The notes under the pieces were generated by a model. That model saw nothing but the letters and a program-made list of their open reading frames with translations. It had not been told where the DNA came from and did not search any database. From contig DUNO01000036.1 in NCBI GenBank assembly GCA_012839295.1, forward strand, positions 1 through 64,000: a stretch of DNA of 64,000 bases, given 5' to 3'. Positions 42,967 to 52,326 of the stretch are shown here, piece after piece. The stretch is from Clostridiales bacterium. Its GTDB lineage: Bacteria > Bacillota > Clostridia > Lachnospirales > Lachnospiraceae. Both the position numbers and the translations under genes were made by a program. Position 1 is the stretch's first letter. Every line of letters begins with the position of its first letter.

Positions 42967-43953
42967 ATGTTTCAGTTTAATTATGAGGAGGGTGCAGGGT
43001 TTCTAAGCGTTTGGCTGGTGTGGATTGGTGTATTTCTCATTCTGTTTTTGCTGAACGAGGTTACCCGCAGGTTTAAGGTGGCCGGAATTTTGGGCTTTAT
43101 GGTATTACCAGCTGTACTTTCGGTACTTTGGTTCACGGTGATGAGGGAAACCACCTACACAGACTGGTTCCATTTGGCAAAGGTATATTCGTCGACGGCC
43201 GGCTGTATCGGCTTCTGGTGTATCCGCCATGTACGTGGAACCAACAAGAAGACAGGGAAGGAATGGGCACTGGCTGACAATAAAATAGCGCTTTGCTTTC
43301 CTCCGTTAATACTGGCTATCAATATTTTAGAAGCGGTAATACGTGATTTTGAAGTGGGCAGCAGGTATGCTGTAATGGCCCAGGATGCAACCGCTGATGC
43401 ACCTGTAATGCTGATGGGTGGATCCTGGAACTATATGAATGCAATTGCCGGCATCTTGAATATTGTAATTATTACAGGATGGTTTGGTATTAAGCTTAGG
43501 AAAAAGACAGAAAAAGATGGCAGCCGGGATATGCTCTGGCCGGATATGCTGTGGTTTTACATCCTTGCGTACGATTTATGGAACTTTGCGTATACATATA
43601 ACTGCTTACCCCACCATGCATGGTATTGTGGATTTGCGCTGTTGTTGGCACCGACCCTGTGTGCATTTACAGTCGGTAAGGGAGCATGGCTGCAGCACCG
43701 GGCCCAGACATTGGCACTGTGGTGTATGTTTGCCCAGACCTTCCCCTTATTCCAGGATTTTGGAAAATGGCGTGTAGACTCTACCTATAATCCTACCATA
43801 TATTTCGTAGTAAGCTTTTTAGCATTGGCAGTTAATATTGCTGTGGTTGTTTACATGATTTATAAATGGAAAAAGACAAAACGCAATCCTTATAAGGGTG
43901 AACTGTATACAGATCTAAAGGAATACCAGACAATAGCAGCATTGGCAGAATAA
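42967..43953 (+). CDS. polytopic membrane protein (DUF5692-like)
   Basis: 328 residues with about eight or nine membrane segments and many aromatic residues. I recognise it as resembling DUF5692 proteins, which have no known function. A conserved-looking cluster CLPHHAWYC (Cys213, His216, His217, Cys221) lies at the end of a membrane segment and could bind a metal. It is the first gene of an operon with hypB, an iron-sulfur flavoprotein and hypA, under the two GntR-type operators. A role in transport of nickel or of the operon's substrate is only an inference. Confidence 0.65.
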   Translation: MFQFNYEEGAGFLSVWLVWIGVFLILFLLNEVTRRFKVAGILGFMVLPAVLSVLWFTVMRETTYTDWFHLAKVYSSTAGCIGFWCIRHVRGTNKKTGKEWALADNKIALCFPPLILAINILEAVIRDFEVGSRYAVMAQDATADAPVMLMGGSWNYMNAIAGILNIVIITGWFGIKLRKKTEKDGSRDMLWPDMLWFYILAYDLWNFAYTYNCLPHHAWYCGFALLLAPTLCAFTVGKGAWLQHRAQTLALWCMFAQTFPLFQDFGKWRVDSTYNPTIYFVVSFLALAVNIAVVVYMIYKWKKTKRNPYKGELYTDLKEYQTIAALAE

Positions 43954-43995
43954 AATTTGCACGTGTGCACAGAGGAGCACAGATAGGAGCAGGAA

Positions 43996-44658
43996 GTGAA
44001 AGAAATTCGGATTTTGGAAATCAAGGAAAGCATATTTGAGGATAATAACAGGGACGCACAGCGCCTCAGGGAACAGTTAAAAAGTGAGAATACCTTTTTG
44101 CTGAACCTGATGAGTTCTCCGGGAGCAGGGAAGACGACCACATTGGTAAATACGATCAATCGTCTGAAGGACAAACTTAGCATTGCGGTTATGGAGGCAG
44201 ATATCGATTCTGATGTGGATGCAAGGACTATTTCCGAAACCGGTGTAAAGGTAATCCAGTTACATACAGGCGGAATGTGCCATTTGGATGCAGATATGAC
44301 CAGGCAGGGACTTAGGGGACTTGATGCCAAGGGAACCGATTTGGTGATCCTGGAAAATGTGGGGAATCTGGTCTGTCCTGCCGAATTCGATACAGGCTCC
44401 ACAAAAAATGCAATGATCCTAAGTGTTCCCGAGGGAGATGATAAGCCTCTGAAATATCCGCTCATGTTCCAGATATCTGACGCCCTGCTTATTAACAAAA
44501 TAGATACCATGGAGGTGTTTGATTTTAATCTGGACCTGTGCGTGGAGAGAGTTAAAAAACTGAATCCAGATATGGCCATATTTCCGGTTTCTGCTAAAAC
44601 AGGCGAGGGTATGGAGGCGTGGACGGAGTGGTTATATAGAGAGGTTAAAGGAGAGTAG
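43996..44658 (+). CDS. hypB: nickel-insertion GTPase HypB
   Basis: SIMIBI-class GTPase that, with HypA, loads nickel into [NiFe]-hydrogenase or urease. Walker A SSPGAGKTT is at residues about 41-49. The metal-binding Cys95-His96 at the dimer interface appears in TGGMCHLDADM, and the base-recognition motif is INKID. The N-terminus lacks a His-rich nickel store. 220 residues is normal. The start is GTG at 43996 behind AGGAGCAGGA. No hydrogenase or urease structural genes and no hypC, D, E or F are within the window. Confidence 0.93.
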   Translation: MKEIRILEIKESIFEDNNRDAQRLREQLKSENTFLLNLMSSPGAGKTTTLVNTINRLKDKLSIAVMEADIDSDVDARTISETGVKVIQLHTGGMCHLDADMTRQGLRGLDAKGTDLVILENVGNLVCPAEFDTGSTKNAMILSVPEGDDKPLKYPLMFQISDALLINKIDTMEVFDFNLDLCVERVKKLNPDMAIFPVSAKTGEGMEAWTEWLYREVKGE

Positions 44659-44662
44659 AACT

Positions 44663-47392
44663 GTGGGGCAAGCAATTACAAAGATGTATTTTCCGGAAGG
44701 ATATGAATGTAAGTACAATGAAAAGGTAATGGCCCTGGCAAATATGCTGGGCCGGAAGGATCCCAAAAAGAACGGATACCAGTGGGATGATCCGGAATAT
44801 GTTATTTTAGAGGCCGGTGTTGATGATGATATGGCTGAGGTAGGCCTGGCCATGGGATATTATACCAAGAGGACTGCCAAGGAAATGGCCCGGATTATGG
44901 GAAAATCCGAGGAATACTGCCATGAGCAGATGATGAAGCTGGCGGTGTACGGTACTTGCTTTGTGAATGCCATCGATGGAGTGGATACCTTCTGGCATGC
45001 GGAGAGCTGGATTCCGGGCATTATGGAGATGATTGTAAACAATCTGGAGGTTGTAAAGAAATATCCGGTTGTAGCCTATGCCATGGAGGCATACGGAAGA
45101 GTTAGGGGACCTATGAGTGCAGGCATGTTTCCTCCCGGAATCGGCCTGATGAGGGTAATTCCCATTGAGACGGCCATCGAAGGCAACAGCCGCAGGGCCA
45201 GCTATGAAGAGGTTTCTAAATATTTAAACGATAATACGGTTTTCTCCTGTTCTCCTTGCTCCTGCCGCACTGACAGAGAGGCCATGGGAGAGGGCTGCGG
45301 CCATCTGAAGGAGGATATGTGTATCCAGATGGGACATGCGGCAGAATATTATATCCGTACAGGGCGCGGAAGGGAAATTACCAGGGACGAAGCCTTTGAA
45401 ATCATTAAGCGGGCAGAGGAAAATGGTCTGATGCACCAGATTCCTAATATTGACGGATCCGGTAAAACCCATGCTATCTGTAACTGCTGCGGATGCTCCT
45501 GCCTGTCCCTGCGTTCCGGGACGATGTATAAGAACGTGGATATGGTACGCTCTAACTATGTTTCCAGGGTGGATAAGGAAAAATGCGTGGCCTGTGGCCA
45601 GTGCGTGGAAAACTGCCCTATGAATGCCATGAAGCTGGGACAGAAGCTTTGCTCCAGCGGGCCTGTTACAGAGGATATTACAACAAAATATACCCCGAGA
45701 AACAATTCCTGGACACAGGAAGACTGGAATCCGGACTACCGGATCAACCGTCAGGAGGTTGTGGATACCGGTACGGCTCCTTGTAAAACCAGCTGCCCCG
45801 CCCACATTGCGGTGCAGGGATACATAAAATTGGCAGCCCAGGGCAAGTACACAGAAGCCCTTGAACTGATTAAAATGGAAAATCCATTTCCCGCAGTCTG
45901 TGGATATGTCTGTAACAAGCGTTGTGAGGATGCCTGTACCAGAGGGAATTTGGATGAGCCTATCGCAATTGATGATATCAAACGCTTTATTGCGGATCAG
46001 GATTTGAACAAAGAGACCCGGTTTATTCCTAAGAAACGCCATAATTATAGTGATAAAAAGATTGCCGTTGTGGGATCCGGCCCGGCGGGCTTGTCCTGCG
46101 CATACTATCTGGCTATCGATGGATATGACGTGACGGTATTTGAAAAAGAAAAGGTAGCCGGTGGAATGCTGACCCTTGGGATTCCCTCTTTCGTCCTTGA
46201 GAAGAAGATTGTAGAAGCAGAAATCGACATTTTAAGAGAATTGGGTGTTACCTTTAAAACCGGAGTAGAAGTGGGAAAGGATATCACTCTGGACCAGTTA
46301 AGGGCAGATGGATATGCAGCCTTCTATTTGGCAATTGGAGCCCAGAAGGGCCGGAAGATAGGCGTAGAGGGAGAAGACTATGAGGGTGTGGTTTCCGGAA
46401 TAGAATTCCTCTCCCGTGTCAACCAGGACGAAAAAGAAACCATTTCTGGTAACGTAGTAGTCATCGGCGGTGGTAATGTGGCGATCGACGTAGCCCGTGT
46501 GGCAGTCCGTGCCGGTGGGGAGAAGGTCAGCATGTTCTGTCTGGAAAGCAGGGAGCAGATGCCTGCCCTTGACGAAGAGATTGAAGTTGCGGAAAGTGAG
46601 GACATTACCATCAATAATTCCTGGGGACCTAAGCGCATCCTCGGAGAGAATGGCAAGGTGACAGGAATCGAACTCATGCGCTGCATCAGTGTCTTTGATG
46701 AGCACGGACGTTTTGCCCCTAAGTATGATGAAAATGATACGATGGCCGCAGAGGCAGACTATGTCCTGTTATCCGTAGGCCAGTCTATTGACTGGTCTGG
46801 TATCTTGGAGGGCAGCCAGGCAGCTTTGAATCCTAATAATACCATCCAGGTAGATGATACCACCTATCAGACGGGCCAGCCCGATGTATTTGCAGGTGGG
46901 GATGCGGTGACCGGGCCCCGTTTTGCAATCGACGCCATTGCAGCAGGAAAGCAGGCAGCTATCTCGATCCACCGTTTTGTCCAGGTAGGGCAGGATCTGC
47001 TGATCGGCCGCAGCCGCCGCCAGTATATCGAATTAGACAAGAGGGCAGTTATTATCGATAGCTTTGACACGACTCCCAGACAGAGGGCGGCAAAGATTGA
47101 TGGTCAGGAAGCGAAGAAAACCTTCCGTGACATCCGGGCAGCCCTTACGGAGGAGCAGATGAAAAAGGAAACTGAGAGATGTCTCGGCTGTGGTGCTACC
47201 GTAGTGGATGAGTACATGTGTGTAGGCTGTGGAATGTGTGCCACAAAATGTAAGTTTGGAGCTATCACCCTGGAACGTGTTTATGACGGTAAGGGTGTGG
47301 AGTTTCTGGGCATAAAAAAGGCAATTTTACCTCATGTAATTAAGCGTAAAGTAAAGATAACCGCCAAAAAAGTACTTGGAGGGAAAGCGTAA
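44663..47392 (+). CDS. large Fe-S/FAD NAD(P)H-type oxidoreductase (GltD-like)
   Basis: 909 residues in three parts. Residues 1-340: a domain with cysteine clusters CSPCSCR (196-201), CNCCGCSC (about 275) and a ferredoxin motif CVACGQCVENCP (about 312). Residues about 370-830: a GltD/NfnB-like module with the Fer4_20 start CKTSCPAHIAVQGYI, FAD site GSGPAGLSC (about 470) and NAD(P)H site GGGNVAIDVA (about 602). C-terminus: two more cysteine groups at 840-843 and 853-863. It would move electrons between NAD(P)H and a low-potential partner through several 4Fe-4S clusters. GTG start after AAAGGAGAG, 4 bases past hypB. Substrate unknown. Confidence 0.85.
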   Translation: MGQAITKMYFPEGYECKYNEKVMALANMLGRKDPKKNGYQWDDPEYVILEAGVDDDMAEVGLAMGYYTKRTAKEMARIMGKSEEYCHEQMMKLAVYGTCFVNAIDGVDTFWHAESWIPGIMEMIVNNLEVVKKYPVVAYAMEAYGRVRGPMSAGMFPPGIGLMRVIPIETAIEGNSRRASYEEVSKYLNDNTVFSCSPCSCRTDREAMGEGCGHLKEDMCIQMGHAAEYYIRTGRGREITRDEAFEIIKRAEENGLMHQIPNIDGSGKTHAICNCCGCSCLSLRSGTMYKNVDMVRSNYVSRVDKEKCVACGQCVENCPMNAMKLGQKLCSSGPVTEDITTKYTPRNNSWTQEDWNPDYRINRQEVVDTGTAPCKTSCPAHIAVQGYIKLAAQGKYTEALELIKMENPFPAVCGYVCNKRCEDACTRGNLDEPIAIDDIKRFIADQDLNKETRFIPKKRHNYSDKKIAVVGSGPAGLSCAYYLAIDGYDVTVFEKEKVAGGMLTLGIPSFVLEKKIVEAEIDILRELGVTFKTGVEVGKDITLDQLRADGYAAFYLAIGAQKGRKIGVEGEDYEGVVSGIEFLSRVNQDEKETISGNVVVIGGGNVAIDVARVAVRAGGEKVSMFCLESREQMPALDEEIEVAESEDITINNSWGPKRILGENGKVTGIELMRCISVFDEHGRFAPKYDENDTMAAEADYVLLSVGQSIDWSGILEGSQAALNPNNTIQVDDTTYQTGQPDVFAGGDAVTGPRFAIDAIAAGKQAAISIHRFVQVGQDLLIGRSRRQYIELDKRAVIIDSFDTTPRQRAAKIDGQEAKKTFRDIRAALTEEQMKKETERCLGCGATVVDEYMCVGCGMCATKCKFGAITLERVYDGKGVEFLGIKKAILPHVIKRKVKITAKKVLGGKA

Positions 47393-47400
47393 AAAATGCA

Positions 47401-47438
47401 GGCCATCAAAATTTGAAAGGCACGGGTATAAATAAGGG
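47401..47438 (+). repeat. partial copy of the 94-bp repeat before hypA
   Basis: GGCCATCAAAATTTGAAAGGCACGGGTATAA-type 3' half of the element seen at 4084-4177 and 6405-6498, ending at the hypA start codon with a few extra bases. The first hairpin is missing. Confidence 0.6.
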
Positions 47439-47780
47439 ATGCACGAACTAGGTATCATGTACCATATTGTTGAACAGGTGTTGAGAGTGGTGGAAACAAA
47501 CCAGCTTTCAGAGGTGGAGGCCATTGTCCTGCAGGTGGGAGAATTATCTTCGGTGGTTCCAAGGTATCTTCATGCCTGCTTCCCGGCTGCGGTAGATGGT
47601 ACCATACTTGAAAATACCAAATTGGAAGTAGAAATACTCACAGCCAATGGAATTTGTGGAGGTTGTGGAAAAGTATATCCATTACTGGAGCACTCGAGAA
47701 TGTGCCCTGAGTGCCAGGGCGAAGAGCTTGAGATGATTAGTGGAGGAGAGTTTTACCTGAAAGAAATCAGGGCATATTGA
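47439..47780 (+). CDS. hypA: nickel metallochaperone HypA
   Basis: Small chaperone that carries nickel to the target enzyme with HypB. The nickel-binding start Met-His-Glu (MHELGIMYHIVEQV) is present, which fixes the start, and the zinc site is Cys73-x2-Cys76 with Cys89-x2-Cys92. 113 residues is normal. It lies 46 bases after the oxidoreductase gene, inside a partial repeat element, and no strong Shine-Dalgarno is close to the ATG. It is last in the operon, before a terminator. Confidence 0.95.
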   Translation: MHELGIMYHIVEQVLRVVETNQLSEVEAIVLQVGELSSVVPRYLHACFPAAVDGTILENTKLEVEILTANGICGGCGKVYPLLEHSRMCPECQGEELEMISGGEFYLKEIRAY

Positions 47781-47792
47781 GCTAATGAAAGA

Positions 47793-47832
47793 AAGGGTTT
47801 TCGGTTATATTTTAGCCGGAACCCTTTTTTTC
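47793..47832 (+). terminator. terminator after hypA
   Basis: GGGTT-TTCGG paired with CCGG-AACCC (one bulge), followed by seven T. Confidence 0.75.
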
Positions 47833-47972
47833 GCGTGCCCGGAGGGCGCACGTTCCAAATAAAATGCCTATAGTGGTGGAGGTTCTATTTGTTTATATTG
47901 TAAAGAAAGAGGGAAGCATGATATGATAGATTTTAGTAAAATACTTATTTAAAAGCAAAGGAGAATTTCAAA

Positions 47973-48323
47973 ATGCAGAATACACGAGTTTTTAAAATGT
48001 CTTTTTCAAGCATCTATCCGCTCCTTGTACAAAAAGCAGAGAAAAAAGGAAGAACGAAAGAGGAAGTAGATGAAATCATTTTCTGGCTTACCGGTTATGA
48101 TGAAGCTTCATTACAGCAGCAAATAATGAACGAAGTGACCATGGAAACCTTTTTTAAGGAAGCACCTCAGATGAATCCGAATGCGTCACTTATTAAAGGG
48201 GTAATCTGCGGATACCGGGTGGAGGAAATAGAAGATGAATTAATGAGACAAATCCGGTATTTAGATAAATTAGTCGATGAGCTGGCGAAAGGCAAAGAAA
48301 TGCAGAAAATCTTAAGAAAATAG
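47973..48323 (+). CDS. DUF2200 family protein
   Basis: 116-residue cytoplasmic protein of the DUF2200 family. The pattern [37 protein letters not shown] and [37 protein letters not shown] is characteristic. No function is known for the family. AAAGGAG precedes the ATG. Single gene with its own terminator. Confidence 0.88.
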   Translation: MQNTRVFKMSFSSIYPLLVQKAEKKGRTKEEVDEIIFWLTGYDEASLQQQIMNEVTMETFFKEAPQMNPNASLIKGVICGYRVEEIEDELMRQIRYLDKLVDELAKGKEMQKILRK

Positions 48324-48325
48324 CT

Positions 48326-48364
48326 AAAAACACAGGAGCAGTGCCAAGCTCTCCTGTGTTTTTT
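48326..48364 (+). terminator. terminator after DUF2200 gene
   Basis: AAAAACACAGGAG paired with CTCCTGTGTTTTT. A second hairpin (CCGTTAAA/TTTAACGG, about 48406-48435) probably serves the converging reverse-strand gene. Confidence 0.8.
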
Positions 48365-48439
48365 AGTTCCTAAAATGGACCGATAAGTTTTTTGCATCTT
48401 TATACCGTTAAAGATATTATGACAATTTTAACGGATACC

Positions 48440-49960
48440 CTATGGCTCATTCCTGTCCACTGTCCTTATCTCGAAATAATAATGCTCGGTGGTGGGGTCA
48501 AGCGTCACCCTGTCAATGCCGTTTGTTAAATCAAAGCCGTAATTCTGGCGCACAATTTCAATCAGTTCCGTGTTAATCAGCTCCGCGGTAAGCTCCCGGA
48601 GGGTAAGATTGCTGCCGAGCCTCGTCACCATATCGTAGCCCTGTACGCCCACATTGTCAGAGCCGGTGCAGGTAAAATCAAAACTGGGCTGCTTGTGCAT
48701 ATCGGCCTTTACCGTAACGGCTTCACCGGCAGGGATAGTAACTTCAAAGGACAGGTACATCACACGGTCAAAGCTAAAGGCTTCAGAAATCATATCGTCC
48801 ATGCGTCCCCACTGATAGCGGTCAGGCCCGGAATCGGAAAGCAGACCGTAAGCGAGCATAAACTCCGAAACGGCGCCCGAGAACATCTCCTGGGACACGG
48901 TAAGACTATTATCCTCGCCATACATACGGAAAAAGTCCGCAACCAGCAAGCCCAGCACGTCGGATAGCACCTCTTCCGAACGTATAACAGTGGTGGATAC
49001 CCCCTCCAACCCATTGCCATCCTCACAGGCACCGTTTTTGTAGCCCTGCAAGGTGTATTCTCCGATGTCATCCCCAATGACAATCAAAACCTTAGTTTCT
49101 GTTTCCCGCCTTATATTGTCCGGTACAAAATAGCTGTATCGGCGAAATCCGTTTTCACCAATCTCTCCGCCGTTGAAACCATAGCTTAAAATGGTGGTTT
49201 TATTAGGGTCTATGGTAAAGGAAATCGCCTGTGTTGCGGCGGGATATTCTTCAGTAGGTGCTTCAAAATCGGTGAAGGTATAGACAGTTACCGGCACATT
49301 CAACACCGGATACTTTGCAAATGCCCCTGCCTGGTAACTGCCATCCTGTAATAGTGCTTTATAACCCTCCCAGCTATCTAGCCTTGCAGGGTTAAGGCTG
49401 CCCTGCTCTTCACCCATTGCACCGGCAAAGCCGCCGGAATAGCCGCCAGCATACAGGCTTGGTACAATTTCCTGTCCGCCCACTGTAACGGTTGGCATCA
49501 ATTTTTCCAGGTCTTGAAAGCTGCTGGCAAATGGATAGATGGCAGTAACTGTTTTTTCCACGGCAGAATCATTGTAAAGGGTATAGCTGTCCTCCACCTC
49601 TGAGCCCCAAACACGCAGATCATCTTCGTTTGCCAAAGCAAAATCATAGGCAATGTTGCGGGTGGCCGAAATATCATGATCAGCTTGGGCAAGGGTGAGA
49701 GGAAATAATGGCCCTGCATAAGACATGAAGATACTGCCCTCTCCGTGCCCGGATCCACCTGCTCCCGAATTACCACCCAAGGGCAGCATATTTTGCAGCA
49801 GTGCCACACTGCCTAGGCCTAACATAAGCACAGCGCAGGCGGCAATAGCCGTCCATTTTTTCCAGGCAATAGATTGTCTTTTTAGGGGAGTGGTGGCGGC
49901 TTCCTCTATATATTCCTGCCGGACATCTGTGATGGCATCAAAAACCTTTTTTTCTTTCAT
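48440..49960 (-). CDS. membrane partner of the ECF sigma factor (probable anti-sigma)
   Basis: 506 residues: a cytoplasmic start of about 40 residues (MKEKKVFDAITDVRQEYIEEA), one membrane segment (WTAIAACAVLMLGLGSVALLQ, about 39-59) and a large extracellular part with no recognised domain. A short cytoplasmic domain, one membrane helix and coupling to an ECF sigma gene (ATGA overlap) are the layout of anti-sigma or sensor partners; the sequence itself was not matched to a zinc-binding anti-sigma domain. The start at 49960 follows AGGAGGGG; an open frame continues upstream into the sigma gene. Confidence 0.65.
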   Translation of the reverse strand: MKEKKVFDAITDVRQEYIEEAATTPLKRQSIAWKKWTAIAACAVLMLGLGSVALLQNMLPLGGNSGAGGSGHGEGSIFMSYAGPLFPLTLAQADHDISATRNIAYDFALANEDDLRVWGSEVEDSYTLYNDSAVEKTVTAIYPFASSFQDLEKLMPTVTVGGQEIVPSLYAGGYSGGFAGAMGEEQGSLNPARLDSWEGYKALLQDGSYQAGAFAKYPVLNVPVTVYTFTDFEAPTEEYPAATQAISFTIDPNKTTILSYGFNGGEIGENGFRRYSYFVPDNIRRETETKVLIVIGDDIGEYTLQGYKNGACEDGNGLEGVSTTVIRSEEVLSDVLGLLVADFFRMYGEDNSLTVSQEMFSGAVSEFMLAYGLLSDSGPDRYQWGRMDDMISEAFSFDRVMYLSFEVTIPAGEAVTVKADMHKQPSFDFTCTGSDNVGVQGYDMVTRLGSNLTLRELTAELINTELIEIVRQNYGFDLTNGIDRVTLDPTTEHYYFEIRTVDRNEP

Positions 49961-50514
49961 AGGGAAATCCCCTCCTTTTCCAAGAACATTTTCAAACTCT
50001 GGCGCAGGCGAAATAAACGCCCTGCCAGTTTGTTGGAGGCTGTTCCGCATTCTTTGGCGAGTACATTCACTGCATCTGAAAACCAGTACCGGCGCAGGAA
50101 AAGAACACGGTCATCCACAGATAAACTGCTTAGCCAGCGGTCAATGGCAAGGGCAAGCTCTTTCCTTTCCAATTCACTCTCCACATTGTTGTTTGCCGGG
50201 ATGCAGTCGGTCAACTCAGAAAGCAGCAGCTCTGCACCGTTATAGCGTTTTTTTGCCCGCTGCTTATGCCAGCGGTTGATAGAAAGATTGCGCGTGATGC
50301 GCCCAAGATATGCCCGCAGGGAGTTAGGCTGCTGAGGCGGTATGGTGTTCCAGGCACTATTGTAGGTGTCGCTTACGATCTCCTCACTATCCTCACGGTT
50401 TGATAGAATGTTAAAGGCAATCCTGTGAAGCAACCTCCCGTATTTTGAATCGGTTTCACTAATTGCCGTTTCTACTCTGGAATTGTATAGAGCAATAATA
50501 TCCATGTCCTCCAT
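49957..50514 (-). CDS. ECF-type RNA polymerase sigma factor
   Basis: 185 residues with region 2 (LYNSRVETAISETDSKYGRLLHRIAFNILSNREDSEEIVSDTYNSAWNTIPP) and region 4 (LSVDDRVLFLRRYWFSDAVNVLAKECGTASNKLAGRLFRLRQSLK), the minimal extracytoplasmic-function type. The start at 50514 is preferred over 50520 because GGGGG then lies 6 bases upstream. It overlaps the membrane partner gene by 4 bases, so both are made together. Target genes are not evident here. Confidence 0.92.
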   Translation of the reverse strand: MEDMDIIALYNSRVETAISETDSKYGRLLHRIAFNILSNREDSEEIVSDTYNSAWNTIPPQQPNSLRAYLGRITRNLSINRWHKQRAKKRYNGAELLLSELTDCIPANNNVESELERKELALAIDRWLSSLSVDDRVLFLRRYWFSDAVNVLAKECGTASNKLAGRLFRLRQSLKMFLEKEGISL

Positions 50515-50820
50515 GCTCATCCCCCTTTCTTTCTAAAAATGAAGTCCTTCACCTATATAGACAGAATTTTTTGAAGAATATTCGCAGGTTTGTTATATTT
50601 ATTATATCATTTGTTTATAAATATTCCCATGACGTATCGTGGATACCCATTTTGGGACTTGTTTATGCGCTATGAGGTTTGGGAGCCCTGAGGAATTTAT
50701 CACGGTTTTTGTCCATTGACTTTATTGCGATCGATAACATATAATATTACTATATTTTGGTAATCAAATGTGTGTATCTGCATTGTTTATACGATGCTTG
50801 ATCCTAGGGGGAACTATAAT

Positions 50821-51822
50821 ATGTTTATTCAGTGTAAAAACAGAAAGAAACCAAAGATCATCTCATTAATTCTATGCCTATTCCTGCTATGCCTGCTTCC
50901 TGGATGCGAGTTAAGGAAAACTGCCAACGAGTCCAATAGTGACCAAGTTACTTTGACGCCAGAACCGACAAGTACTGACAAGGTTTCCGACAAAAAGGAG
51001 GAAGCAGATCCAAATAAAAATAAAGTAACGGTTGCCCCGTCTGATGTCCCTAAAGCCACTGAGGATCCTAAGCTTGAAGATTTTTCAGAACTGGATAAGT
51101 ATTTTAAAGATTATACCTTTGATATTTCATATGACGAGAAATTAGAATATTATGAACGTACTTATAGTGTTCATGGTGAATACGACCTGGATGGGGATGG
51201 AAAAGCAGACCGGATCAATGCTGTATTAAAAGCCAACTATGAGGAGGATGACATTTATATTGAAGTAAATGATAGAAAGGTCGCGTTAAATCGGGGCAAT
51301 CCATCCGGTGAAGTAAGGGTTATTGACTTAGATAGCAGGGACAGCTATGTGGAAGTTGCTATTTTTGATGACGGGCCAAGCGGTGATCCTAATTTTGTCT
51401 TCTTTCGCTATGATGGGAAGGAGCTCTCTCTGATAGGATCAATCGATCGGTATGCATTGATGGATGGACAGGGGAAATTTATCTCATGGTTTCATTTGGC
51501 AAATAATTTTAAGCCCCAATTTTTTTCTGCATGGGGAGAATTTAAGAACGGACAATATGTTATAACAAATCATGATGTGGAACAAAACATAGGGAAAACC
51601 TATGAGGTTGATGGCAGCGGCTACTTTATACCCTTGGATGAAAATCCGGAAAGCTATTTTGAGCATACGGTGTGGGATTCCGAAAGTATGAGGGAATTTA
51701 AAGCAACGAAGATAAAGATCTTAGATATCCATATTGAGGAGGATGACCGGATCCTAAACTGGTTTTATGTTGAGCTGCCGGATGGGGAGAGAGGGTTGCT
51801 GTATTTTTGGATAGGGGATTAG
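50821..51822 (+). CDS. lipoprotein of unknown function
   Basis: Signal peptide with lipobox LLPGC (cleavage at about residue 26) followed by a Thr/Pro/Lys-rich linker (about 30-75). The folded part begins with DLDGDGKADR, a calcium-loop-like motif often seen in VCBS/EF-hand-like surface proteins. 334 residues from the ATG at 50821, which has AGGGGGA 8 bases upstream; an upstream in-frame start at 50770 would bury the signal peptide. The rest is beta-rich and unrecognised. Confidence 0.75.
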   Translation: MFIQCKNRKKPKIISLILCLFLLCLLPGCELRKTANESNSDQVTLTPEPTSTDKVSDKKEEADPNKNKVTVAPSDVPKATEDPKLEDFSELDKYFKDYTFDISYDEKLEYYERTYSVHGEYDLDGDGKADRINAVLKANYEEDDIYIEVNDRKVALNRGNPSGEVRVIDLDSRDSYVEVAIFDDGPSGDPNFVFFRYDGKELSLIGSIDRYALMDGQGKFISWFHLANNFKPQFFSAWGEFKNGQYVITNHDVEQNIGKTYEVDGSGYFIPLDENPESYFEHTVWDSESMREFKATKIKILDIHIEEDDRILNWFYVELPDGERGLLYFWIGD

Positions 51823-51940
51823 AGTATTCAGAAGAAACAAAAGTTTTGCAGGGTTTAGAAATTTTTGCTATCTACTTTATTTGTATTAGATTATGATATA
51901 AGTATTAGAGTTTGTATAGCATTGTATTGGAGGTAGAGAG

Positions 51941-52246
51941 ATACTGTTTGAAGAAATAAAAAAAGGTGAATCAATTCACATGGAGTTAAAAGCTGGATTA
52001 CCCCAAAAGAGAAGTTCACCGGAAAGTTCACTAAAAGATTTAAATACTACACAGCAAAGTATTTTAGAAATCGTTGCACAAAATCCGGCAGCAACGCAAA
52101 TGTTTATGGCGGAAAAACTTGGATTAACGATAAGGGCAGTAAAAAAGAGTATAAAAGATTTAACTGACAAAGATATTTTAAATCGTGAAGGCTCTGCGAG
52201 AAATGGGCGTTGGGTAATTATGAATAAGAATGATCGGACAGTGTAG
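51941..52246 (+). pseudogene. internally deleted Schlafen/AlbA_2-type protein remnant
   Basis: In frame from about 51941 the reading is (I)LFEEIKKGESIHMELKAG, the usual N-terminus of AlbA_2-domain (Schlafen-like) ATP-binding regulators. It then jumps after about 25 residues to a helix-turn-helix (TTQQSILEIVAQNPAATQMFMAEKLGLTIRAVKKSIKDLTDKDILNR) typical of their C-terminus. The 300 or so residues between are missing. Where the family has ATG before CTG-TTT-GAA, this sequence has ATA, behind a good GGAGG. An 87-residue peptide could still start at ATG 51980. Confidence 0.55.
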
Positions 52247-52326
52247 TCTGCTTTTTGAAAATCAATTTCACCAAAATAATAACAGAAGAAAAGGTTCTAA
52301 ACTATATGAATAAAGGTGGCGTTTGA

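Noticed and set aside
45224-46042. 272-codon reverse-strand open frame
   Set aside because: It lies wholly within the well-supported oxidoreductase gene and its translation shows no family pattern; a shadow of GC-biased codons.
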